Below, one piece after another: positions 13,017-19,475 of a DNA stretch of 19,475 nt. Position 1 is the first letter of the stretch, and the number at the start of each line of letters is the position of its first letter. The notes beneath the pieces were generated by a model. That model had not been told where the DNA came from, did not search any database, and saw only the letters and a list, made by a program, of their open reading frames with translations. This DNA is from an uncultured Phycisphaerales bacterium (GTDB taxonomy: Bacteria; Planctomycetota; Phycisphaerae; WQYP01): the NCBI GenBank assembly GCA_903868035.1, contig CAIPTQ010000343.1, positions 1-19,475 of the forward strand, written 5' to 3'. Both the position numbers and the translations under genes were made by a program.

Positions 13017-14858
13017 ATGCGGAACCTGCGTGCGAAATTGCTGTTGGGTTTTTGGGGGCTGATGGTGCTCTTGGTCATCGTCAGCGCGATGAGCATTGGG
13101 GTCATTACGTGGTACTCCCAGGCGATCGAGCGGGTGCTCTCGGAAAACTACCGCAGCGTGGTCTATGGCCAGAAGATGCTGGAGGCCCTGGAGCAACTGA
13201 CGGCGGACGCACAGGCGGTGGCGTTTGCGGGCCGGGATCGCGACCCTTCCTTCGAGGACCACCAGCGCGCCGCGCGGAAGCTGTTTCAGGACAATCTGGA
13301 TGACGAATATAAAAACATCACCTTGCCGGGGGAGGGTGCAGCGGAAACCCAGGTGCGCCGGCACTGGATGGCGTATCAGCGCCAGCTCGACGAGGTTCTG
13401 GCGCCGAACGTCACGGATACCGAGCGGCGTTCGCGCTACCAAGTGCTTCTGCCGCAGCGTGATGCCGTCAAGGCTGGGGCGCAGAAGATCATCGACATGA
13501 ACCTGGAGAACATGGTTTCCGTCAACGGTCATGCGCAAGCGTGGGCCAGTTGGAGCAAGACGGCGCTGTTCATTTCCTTGGGGGCCGGCCTGCTGCTGGG
13601 ATCGCTGTTGATCGCGTTTGTGGGGCGTTGGATTCTGCAACCGTTGCGCACGTTCACGCAGTCGGTTCGGGAGATCGAGGCGGGCAACCTGAACCTGGTG
13701 GTCCCGGTGCGCTCCCAGGACGAAGTGGGCCAACTGGCGGAGGCGTTCAATTCCATGGCCGCCAAGTTACGGGCGTTTCGGGAAACGGATCAGGCCACGC
13801 TGTTGCGGACGCAGCAGACGACCCAACTGGCCATCGACAGTTTGCCGGACGCCGTCGCCGTCATCAATCCGGAAGGGGTCATTGAACTGGCCAACGGCGT
13901 CGCGACGCGGCTCTTTGGTTTGCGGCCCGCAAGCCCGGTGCAGGATTTGAATCTTGGGTGGTTGGTGGACCTGTTTCGCGCCGTGCGCGATCAGCAGCGG
14001 TCCTACGAGCCCCAGGGTTACCAGAACACGCTCCAGGTATTTGACAACGGGACCGAAAAGTTCTTCCTGCCCCGGGGCGTACCCATCAAGGATGCGGCGG
14101 GACGGCTGGTGGGGGTGACGCTCGTACTTGTCGATGTGACGCGGCTGCGCCAGATCGACGAGGTGAAGAGCTCGCTGGTCTCGACGGTGTCGCATGAGCT
14201 GCGCACGCCCTTGACCGGGATTCGCCTGGCGAACCATCTGCTCTTGAGCGACCGCATCGGCACGCTGAGCCCCAAACAGACCGAAGTCGTGATGGAAGCG
14301 CGCGACAATGCCGATCGGCTGCAGCGCATCATCGAGAATCTGCTGGACATGAGCCGCATCGAGGCGGGCACTTCGGCACTGCAGATGATGCCGGTGTCGC
14401 CGCATGAACTGGCGGCCGAGGCGGCCGATCAGGTGCGCAGCGCCGCGCAGGACAAGGGGGTGGAACTGAAGGTGGACGTGCCGGTGGAGTTGCCGCGGGT
14501 GCGGGCCGACCGTACGCGCATGGTACATGTTCTCCTGAACCTGCTGAACAATGCGCTGCGGTACACCGCGGCCGGGGGGCATATCCTCGTGGCGGCGGCG
14601 CTCCATGACCGTGAGATTGAATTCCGTATCCAGGACACGGGCCAGGGCATACCCCGGATGTATCAGCCGCGGGTGTTTGAGCGTTTTTTCCGCGCCCCCG
14701 GCCAAAGCGGCGGCGGCGTGGGTCTGGGTCTGGCGATCGCCAAGGAGATCGTACAGGCGCATGGGGGGGCGATGCGACTGGAGAGCCAGGAAGGTCAAGG
14801 CACAACATTTTTCTTCACGCTGCCCCAAGAGGCAACCACGAAGGAGGGCCACGCATGA
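13017..14858 (+). CDS. KinB-like membrane sensor histidine kinase
   Basis: 613 residues. A first membrane helix (~8-31) and second (~183-203) enclose a helical extracytoplasmic sensor of about 150 residues, similar in size to the KinB four-helix bundle. HAMP follows (204-257), then a PAS domain (~268-380), then HisKA with phospho-acceptor H393 in VSTVSHELRTPLTG. The ATPase domain has an N box (HVLLNLLNNALRY), DTGQGIP, FERFFR and GGGVGLGLAI, all intact. It should autophosphorylate and pass phosphate to a receiver; the candidates are the AlgB-like regulator upstream and the receiver-TPR protein with which it overlaps by 4 bp. AGGAG lies 5 nt before ATG 13017. It is not KdpD: no KdpD or USP domain and only two helices. 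The stimulus is unknown; location beside kdp suggests potassium or osmotic stress. Confidence 0.93.
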   Translation: MRNLRAKLLLGFWGLMVLLVIVSAMSIGVITWYSQAIERVLSENYRSVVYGQKMLEALEQLTADAQAVAFAGRDRDPSFEDHQRAARKLFQDNLDDEYKNITLPGEGAAETQVRRHWMAYQRQLDEVLAPNVTDTERRSRYQVLLPQRDAVKAGAQKIIDMNLENMVSVNGHAQAWASWSKTALFISLGAGLLLGSLLIAFVGRWILQPLRTFTQSVREIEAGNLNLVVPVRSQDEVGQLAEAFNSMAAKLRAFRETDQATLLRTQQTTQLAIDSLPDAVAVINPEGVIELANGVATRLFGLRPASPVQDLNLGWLVDLFRAVRDQQRSYEPQGYQNTLQVFDNGTEKFFLPRGVPIKDAAGRLVGVTLVLVDVTRLRQIDEVKSSLVSTVSHELRTPLTGIRLANHLLLSDRIGTLSPKQTEVVMEARDNADRLQRIIENLLDMSRIEAGTSALQMMPVSPHELAAEAADQVRSAAQDKGVELKVDVPVELPRVRADRTRMVHVLLNLLNNALRYTAAGGHILVAAALHDREIEFRIQDTGQGIPRMYQPRVFERFFRAPGQSGGGVGLGLAIAKEIVQAHGGAMRLESQEGQGTTFFFTLPQEATTKEGHA

Positions 14859-15547
14859 TGCCGAATCTCAATGAGAGCATATTGATTGCGGAAGATGAGC
14901 GGTCGATTCGCTCGCTGTTGCGGACGTACCTGGAATCGGAGGGCTATGCCGTCCGGGAAGCCGCCGATGGCGCCCAAGCGCTGGCCGAGATCGCCCGGGA
15001 AGCGCCGAATGTGCTGCTGCTGGATTTGTCGATGCCCCCGCCGCAAGGCATGGACGTGCTGCGGCACATTCGCCAATCGAACACGGCGAAAAAGCCGGCG
15101 GTGGTGATCCTCACGGCGTATGGTTCGGTGAAACTGGCGGTCGAAGCGATGAAGTTGGGGGCGCTTGATTTTCTGGAGAAGCCCGCCAGTCCCGAGGTGT
15201 TGCTGGAGACGCTGGCGCGGATCCGCCGGGAGCGCCACCTGGTGGAGGACCAGGGCGCGGACACATACGATGTGCTGCTGGCGCGGGCGCGCGCGGCGCT
15301 GGTGAACAGCGATCTGAAACGCGCGGAGGGGCTGCTGCTGCGTGCCGCGCCGCTGGGCGACAAGGATCCGGTGTTCTTCAACCTGATGGGGCTGCTGACG
15401 GAACTGCGCGAGGATTTTTCCGGGGCCCGCCGGCACTATGGCAAGGCGATCAGCCTCAACAGCAAATACGAGCCCGCGCAGCAGAATATGCGGCGGCTTT
15501 ATGAGTTGCGCGAATTCGGCCGATCCAACGAGTCTGGCGCGCTGTGA
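14855..15547 (+). CDS. Response regulator with TPR-like output, no DNA-binding domain
   Basis: 230 residues. The receiver (8-125) has E13/D14, phospho-acceptor D57 (VLLLDLSMP), a Thr in ILTAYGS and the conserved Lys in DFLEKPAS. The C-terminal ~90 residues are helical, with two or more tetratricopeptide-like helices (LLARARAALVNSDLKRAEGLLLRAAPLG, FFNLMGLLTELREDFSGARRHYGKAISLNSKYEPA). The output is therefore probably protein binding, not transcription. ATGA overlap with the kinase stop indicates translational coupling, so this is the kinase's immediate partner. It could act as a phosphate sink or carry the signal to the KdpD-USP-EIIA protein 16 bp downstream. ATG 14855 or the adjacent ATG 14858 may be used. 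Confidence 0.88.
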   Translation: MMPNLNESILIAEDERSIRSLLRTYLESEGYAVREAADGAQALAEIAREAPNVLLLDLSMPPPQGMDVLRHIRQSNTAKKPAVVILTAYGSVKLAVEAMKLGALDFLEKPASPEVLLETLARIRRERHLVEDQGADTYDVLLARARAALVNSDLKRAEGLLLRAAPLGDKDPVFFNLMGLLTELREDFSGARRHYGKAISLNSKYEPAQQNMRRLYELREFGRSNESGAL

Positions 15548-15563
15548 CGCGCCGTGAGGGTTT

Positions 15564-17231
15564 ATGGCTCTGGCTTCGGAAAACCGTGCGGAGAGTTTTC
15601 TCCAGATCATCCGCCGCGCCGAACGCGGCCGGCTGAAGATCTATCTGGGCTACTCGCCGGGTGTGGGCAAGACCTACCAAATGCTGCAGGAAGCGCATCG
15701 GCTGCGAACCGATGGCGCCGATCTGGTGGTCGGCATCGTCGAAACGCATGGCCGGCCCGAGACCGCCAAGCTGCTGGAAGGCCTGGACCTCATTCCCCGC
15801 CGCAAGGTCGAGTATCACGGCGTCAGCATGGAGGAAATGGACCTCGAGGCCATCCTCCAGCGTAAGCCGCAGATTGTGCTGGTGGATGAATTGGCGCATA
15901 CAAATCTGCCGGGATCGAAGAACACAAAACGGTATCAGGATGTGCAGGATCTCTTGGCCGCAGGAATCCATGTGATCAGCACGCTGAATTTGCAACATTT
16001 GGAGAGCCTCTACAACACCGTCGAGAAACTCATCGGCGTGAAAGTGACCGAGCGGTTGCCCGACAGCGTCCTGGCGGAGGCCGACCAGGTGGTCAATGTC
16101 GATCTGACGCCCGAAGACTTGCAGCAGCGCCTCCGGGCCGGCAAGGTCTACCAGCAGAATCGGGTGGCGACCGCGCTGGACAACTTTTTCACCGCCGCCA
16201 ACCTCGAACAGTTGCGCGAACTCACCCTGCGCGAAGTCGCCAGCCAGATCGACATCAAACGCCGGGAAATCCCGCAGCAGGAACGCCGCCAATCGCCGGA
16301 CCAGGTGATGGTCTGCCTGAGTTCCCGCGGGCCCAACAGCGCGGCCCTGCTGCGGTTCGCCTCGCGCCTGGCCGGCCGGCTCAACCGCAACTGGTATGCC
16401 GTGTATGTGCAGACGCCGTCCGAAGACCCGACGCTGATCGACGCCACGACGCAGCGGCTGCTGGCGGACAATCTGACGCTGGCCAACCAGTTGGGGGCGA
16501 TGGTGTTCACCTTCCGCGGCGAGGATGTCGTCGATACGATCCTCCGCTTTGCGCGCGAATACGGCGTGGGCCATGTGGTCATCGGACGCCCCGGGCCCGT
16601 CCCCATCTGGCGGCGGCTGCGCGGACGGAGCAGCGTGGCGGATCGGCTCATCCATGAAGCCCGCGGGCTGTCCATCGTGGTCATTGACGCCGAAGCCGAC
16701 GAGCGCCTGAAGGCGGCGGCGGACGCCTCATCCCCGGAGGCCGGGACGCACCGTGATTCACCCCAGGCGCCGCACACGGGCTTGCTCACCGCGGCGCTGG
16801 ATCCCGGACGCGTGATCGTCTGGACCGAGCCCGTCACCCGCGGGGAAATTCTCCGCGATGTCGTGAACGCGGCCCATCAGGCGGAGCCTTCCCTCGACGC
16901 CCCGGCGGCGCTGCGATTGCTTGAGGCACGCGAAACGCAGGGGTCGATGTTCCTTAATGAAGGCGTGGCCTTGCCGCATGTGCGCATCCCGGGTCTGCGC
17001 CGGACGCTGCCGGTACTCGGGCTGGTGCGCGGCGGTGTGATTGATGTGACCACGCAGCACCCGATTGAGTTGGTGTTCGGGCTGCTCTCGCCGGAAGACC
17101 AGCCGACCGAGCATCTCAAACTCCTGGCTGCCGCGGCCCGGGCGTTCCAGGACCGCAATCTCCGCCGCGCTCTGGCCGCCGTCCATACGCCCCGGCAGGC
17201 CTTCGCGGCGATACAGGCGAGCGAAATCTGA
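15564..17231 (+). CDS. Soluble KdpD-USP-EIIA fusion protein
   Basis: 555 residues without membrane helices. The KdpD sensor domain (~22-232) has Walker A GYSPGVGKT (29-37), VLVDELAHTN (106-114) and STLNLQHLESL. A universal-stress-type domain follows (246-376) with VVIGRPGP. A linker (378-405) leads to a PTS EIIA type-2 domain (~405-553) with the predicted phospho-histidine H472 in NEGVALPHVRIPG. The DHp and ATPase domains and the four helices of full-length KdpD are absent, so it cannot be a kinase. In E. coli, dephosphorylated EIIANtr (PtsN) binds KdpD and stimulates kdp expression; here a comparable domain is covalently joined. It may sense ATP, PTS state or a nucleotide and tune the KinB-like kinase. 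GAGG lies 7 nt before ATG 15564. Domain assignments are firm, mechanism inferred. Confidence 0.9.
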   Translation: MALASENRAESFLQIIRRAERGRLKIYLGYSPGVGKTYQMLQEAHRLRTDGADLVVGIVETHGRPETAKLLEGLDLIPRRKVEYHGVSMEEMDLEAILQRKPQIVLVDELAHTNLPGSKNTKRYQDVQDLLAAGIHVISTLNLQHLESLYNTVEKLIGVKVTERLPDSVLAEADQVVNVDLTPEDLQQRLRAGKVYQQNRVATALDNFFTAANLEQLRELTLREVASQIDIKRREIPQQERRQSPDQVMVCLSSRGPNSAALLRFASRLAGRLNRNWYAVYVQTPSEDPTLIDATTQRLLADNLTLANQLGAMVFTFRGEDVVDTILRFAREYGVGHVVIGRPGPVPIWRRLRGRSSVADRLIHEARGLSIVVIDAEADERLKAAADASSPEAGTHRDSPQAPHTGLLTAALDPGRVIVWTEPVTRGEILRDVVNAAHQAEPSLDAPAALRLLEARETQGSMFLNEGVALPHVRIPGLRRTLPVLGLVRGGVIDVTTQHPIELVFGLLSPEDQPTEHLKLLAAAARAFQDRNLRRALAAVHTPRQAFAAIQASEI

Positions 17232-17247
17232 TCCGAAAGGATTCGTC

Positions 17248-17562
17248 ATGCGGACATTGTTGGCGATGCTGATAGCCGCTTCCATGGAAGTTGGCGGCGA
17301 CGCCCTGATACGATCCGGGCTTAAGGGCAGGGGTGTGCTGCTGTTGGTGTTGGGGGCCGCCATGCTCGTAGGTTATGGCTTTCTGGTGAATCTCACGGCG
17401 CTGGATTTCGGTCGCCTGATGGGGTTGTACATCGTGATCTTTTTTGTGGTGTCCCAGGCGACGGCGCTGCTGATCTTTCGGGAAAAACTGCCCTTGCCGG
17501 TGGTGGTCGGCGGTATTCTGGTAATCGGCGGCGGACTGACGATGGCCTGCTGGCGTGGTTAG
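17248..17562 (+). CDS. SMR-like (DMT superfamily) small membrane protein
   Basis: 104 residues, four predicted membrane helices. Glu14 in the first helix (LLAMLIAASMEVGGDALIRSG) matches the position of the essential E14 of EmrE, and the ending LIFREKLPLPVVVGGILVIGGGLTM resembles helix 4 of small multidrug resistance proteins. SMR proteins are proton-coupled dimers exporting cations or guanidinium. The EmrE-like YAIWSG motif is not present, so drug export is doubtful. ATG 17248 has AAAGG 7 nt upstream and is 16 bp after the KdpD fusion, so it is the last gene of the kinase operon. A cation-related role next to kdp is only suggested by position. Confidence 0.75.
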   Translation: MRTLLAMLIAASMEVGGDALIRSGLKGRGVLLLVLGAAMLVGYGFLVNLTALDFGRLMGLYIVIFFVVSQATALLIFREKLPLPVVVGGILVIGGGLTMACWRG

Positions 17563-17571
17563 CGCCCGCGG

Positions 17572-17622
17572 GCATTTGCAGGTTGCACGATTACTTGCGT
17601 CGGCGCGGTTTGCCGAATGCAA
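17572..17622. promoter_or_regulatory. Candidate enhancer site B upstream of kdp
   Basis: 51 bp matching 12860-12911 in both arms: 18 of 21 bases in the left arm and 12 of 12 in the right. It lies about 100-150 bp upstream of the predicted start, the normal place for an NtrC-family activator site. Confidence 0.5.
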
Positions 17623-17694
17623 CACGGCGTCCCCGAGTGCCCTGACCATACCGTGAGTCCTTGATCGGAAGGCACTGACAAAGGATTGCCGTCC

Positions 17695-17710
17695 TGGCAC
17701 GGCCGTTGCA
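17695..17710 (+). promoter_or_regulatory. Sigma-54 (-24/-12) promoter of the kdp operon
   Basis: TGGCACGGCCGTTGCA fits the consensus TGGCACG-N4-TTGCW without mismatch. GG (17696-17697) and GC (17708-17709) are 10 bp apart, as required. It predicts a 34-nt leader before the first kdp small gene. Confidence 0.85.
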
Positions 17711-17754
17711 GTAGCCTTGTTGAATGACGCCGAACTCCATGCATGAGGCTTCTT

Positions 17755-17838
17755 ATGACGGATTTTGTCTTTATCGCCGCGACCATCGCGTTTTTCGCGA
17801 TTTGCATTCTCTACACCCATGCCTGCGGGAGGCTTTGA
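17755..17838 (+). CDS. kdp-linked 27-residue membrane peptide
   Basis: One hydrophobic helix (residues 4-19, FVFIAATIAFFAICIL) followed by YTHACGRL. Short single-helix peptides ending in a (G/C)xRL-like tail commonly precede kdpF or kdpA, and are often missed by gene finders. It is presumably a small subunit or stabiliser of the KdpFABC pump; this is inferred from position. GAGG lies 6 nt before ATG 17755. The stop is 3 bp before kdpF. Confidence 0.72.
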   Translation: MTDFVFIAATIAFFAICILYTHACGRL

Positions 17839-17841
17839 ACC

Positions 17842-17925
17842 ATGGAAAACATCATTGTCGGCATCGTCGCGATCGGACTGCTCGTTTATCTTTTCTGGAC
17901 GCTCATCCGCCCCGAGAGCTTCTGA
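17842..17925 (+). CDS. kdpF: Potassium-transporting ATPase small subunit KdpF
   Basis: 27 residues with one helix and the ending YLFWTLIRPESF, which aligns with E. coli YLVYALINAEAF. KdpF is a lipid-like stabiliser bound to KdpA in the KdpFABC pump in the inner membrane. GGAGG (17828-17832) lies 9 nt before ATG 17842, inside the end of the preceding gene, indicating coupled translation. Confidence 0.9.
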   Translation: MENIIVGIVAIGLLVYLFWTLIRPESF

Positions 17926-18036
17926 ATGTTCACTCTTTCCACGGCTGTCCAGTAGTGGAAGCCTCCCGCTGGAGGCGAACGAGTGCGGCTATTTGTTGGG
18001 ATCATCGCGCAGCGCGCCTCACACAAGGGTTATATC

Positions 18037-19475
18037 ATGACCGCTTCCGGCTGGTTGCAATTGGGTGTCTACGTGGCCTTGCTTCTGGCCATCACCAAGC
18101 CCCTGGGCCTGTACCTCTGGCGGGTGCTCGATCCGGCGCGGGCCGGCGGCACACCATTTCTGGCCCCGGTCCTCAGCCCCCTCGAGCGCCTGATATACCG
18201 CCTCCTGCGCGTCGATCCAAACAAGGAACACAACTGGAAACAGTACGCCCTCGCCATGCTCATCTTCAGCCTCGTCACCGCCGTCATGACCTATGGCGTC
18301 CTGCGGCTTGAGGACTATCTGCCCTGGCATCAATACCTCGACGCCGCCAGCAGCCGCACTCCGATGACCGGGCACCTGGCCTTCAACACCGCCCTCAGTT
18401 TCACGACCAACACCAACTGGCAGAGCTACGGCGGCGAATCCACCATGACCTATTTCAGCCAGATGGTCGGCCTGGCCAGCCATAACTTCTTTTCCGCCGC
18501 CGTCGGGATCGCCATCGCCGCGGCGCTGATTCGTGGGATCGCCCGCGATGGATCCCGCACGGTCGGCAATTTCTGGGTCGATCTGGTGCGCATTCATTTG
18601 TACGTGCTGCTGCCGATCTGCACGATCTATGCGGTCTTCCTGGTGAGCCAGGGCATGGTGCAGAATTTCAAGCCCTACACCGCGGTCAACGCGGTGGATC
18701 AATCGCTTGCGGCCTCCGCCACGCAGCCCGCGGTCCAAACCATCGGGCAAGGCCCCGTCGCCTCGCAAGTTGCCATCAAGATGCTGGGCACCAACGGCGG
18801 CGGGTTCTTCAATGCCAATGCCGCCCATCCCTTTGAGAACCCCACGCCACTGGCCAATCTGGCGCAAATCCTCTCCATCTTCGCCCTTCCCAGCGCCCTG
18901 ACGTACTACCTGGGCCGGATGGTCAGGAAGCAATCGCATGGATGGACCGTCTGGGGCGTGATGTTCGCGTTGTTTATTGCCGGCGCGCTGGTCTGCTGGT
19001 GGGCCGAAAGCCAGGGCAACCCCCGGCTCCACGATGTGGGCGTCGCGGCCACGGGAAACATGGAAGGCAAGGAGGTGCGTTTCGGCATCGCGCAATCCGC
19101 GCTCTTCGCCACGATCACCACCGACGCCTCCTGCGGGGCGGTCAATTCGATGCATGATTCGTATACGCCGCTGGGCGGCCTGGTACCCCTGTTCAACATG
19201 CAGACCGGCGAAGTGATTTTCGGCGGCGTGGGCGCCGGGATATACGGCATGCTGGTGTTCGTCATTCTGGCGATCTTCATCGCCGGCCTCATGGTCGGCC
19301 GCACGCCCGAATATCTGGGCAAGAAAATCGACGCCTTCGACGTCAAGGCCGCGGGGCTGACCATCCTCGCCCCGGGTCTGTCCATTCTGGCGTTCACCAC
19401 CTGGGCGTGCCTCACTGGCTGGGGCGCGGCGGGCCTGAACAACAGCGGCCCCCACGGCTTCTCTGAAATCCTTTA
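18037..19475 (+). CDS. kdpA: Potassium-transporting ATPase subunit KdpA, C-terminus cut by window edge
   Basis: 479 residues are present of the usual 550-600. KdpA is the potassium-selective channel-like subunit of the KdpFABC P-type pump. Selectivity-filter loops are visible: FTTNTNWQSYGGE, LGTNGGGFFNANAAHPFENP, TTDASCGAVNSMHDS and NNSGPHGFSE near the edge. Multiple membrane helices are in place with no frame break. ATG 18037 has AAGGG 7 nt upstream. It starts 111 bp after kdpF, a gap with no gene. kdpB and kdpC are expected just beyond the window. A high-affinity pump of this kind is induced when external potassium is low. Confidence 0.97.
   Translation, partial: MTASGWLQLGVYVALLLAITKPLGLYLWRVLDPARAGGTPFLAPVLSPLERLIYRLLRVDPNKEHNWKQYALAMLIFSLVTAVMTYGVLRLEDYLPWHQYLDAASSRTPMTGHLAFNTALSFTTNTNWQSYGGESTMTYFSQMVGLASHNFFSAAVGIAIAAALIRGIARDGSRTVGNFWVDLVRIHLYVLLPICTIYAVFLVSQGMVQNFKPYTAVNAVDQSLAASATQPAVQTIGQGPVASQVAIKMLGTNGGGFFNANAAHPFENPTPLANLAQILSIFALPSALTYYLGRMVRKQSHGWTVWGVMFALFIAGALVCWWAESQGNPRLHDVGVAATGNMEGKEVRFGIAQSALFATITTDASCGAVNSMHDSYTPLGGLVPLFNMQTGEVIFGGVGAGIYGMLVFVILAIFIAGLMVGRTPEYLGKKIDAFDVKAAGLTILAPGLSILAFTTWACLTGWGAAGLNNSGPHGFSEIL

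Larger units (their letters stand above)
17563..17754 (+). other. kdp regulatory region
   Basis: 192 bp holding, in order, candidate enhancer site B (17572-17622), a 72-bp spacer long enough to loop, a consensus sigma-54 promoter (17695-17710), an expected start near 17721, and GAGG (17745-17748) for the first small gene. Confidence 0.6.

Noticed and set aside
18019..19455. Long minus-strand frame opposite kdpA (478 codons)
   Set aside because: It is antisense to a clear kdpA with all filter motifs and is a product of high-GC codon bias. The same applies to the long frames opposite murA (9836-11110) and the KdpD fusion (15456-16655).

Overview
The window looks like chromosomal DNA of a GC-rich Gram-negative-type bacterium. 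The repeat-rich intergenic DNA (heptamer CTCGAAA arrays, GGGGACAGGAACC-type repeats) and the small hypothetical proteins resemble what is seen in Planctomycetota such as Phycisphaerae. That placement is an inference from style, not from a marker gene. No rRNA, tRNA, CRISPR array or complete insertion sequence was recognised.

Region 1 (1-5100, all minus strand) is an accessory, defence-like block with patchy lower GC. It holds a truncated Sel1-repeat lipoprotein, a PIN-domain (DUF4935-like) putative RNase with a proline-rich tail, and a coupled pair: an EcoRI-family adenine methyltransferase overlapping by 4 bp a DUF262 protein with a C-terminal HNH nuclease. The pair looks like a restriction-modification unit whose nuclease is unrelated to EcoRI. 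Related copies of one 5' module lie upstream of the Sel1, PIN and methyltransferase genes.

Region 2 (5100-7480) is repeat-rich. It contains a 21-bp palindromic minisatellite, two inverted arrays of a 7-bp repeat that each sit just before a gene, and three small hypothetical genes. The second and third of these may be joined by a +1 frameshift at TTT TGA. The third also carries long poly-G runs.

Region 3 (7480-11200) is housekeeping: a small membrane protein, a PiT phosphate transporter with its DUF47/PhoU-like partner (minus strand), and murA (plus strand).

Region 4 (11480-19475, plus strand) is a potassium-stress locus. An AlgB-like sigma-54 response regulator is followed by a KinB-like sensor kinase, a receiver-TPR protein without a DNA-binding domain, a soluble KdpD-USP-EIIA fusion, and an SMR-like small membrane protein. 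Next come a consensus sigma-54 promoter, a 27-residue kdp-linked membrane peptide, kdpF, and kdpA running off the right edge. No OmpR-type KdpE and no KdpD kinase domain are present. The arrangement suggests that kdp transcription has been handed to a sigma-54/AlgB-KinB-type circuit, with the KdpD-USP-EIIA protein as an accessory input. A ~51-bp sequence upstream of the kdp promoter recurs upstream of the kinase gene and is a candidate enhancer site.
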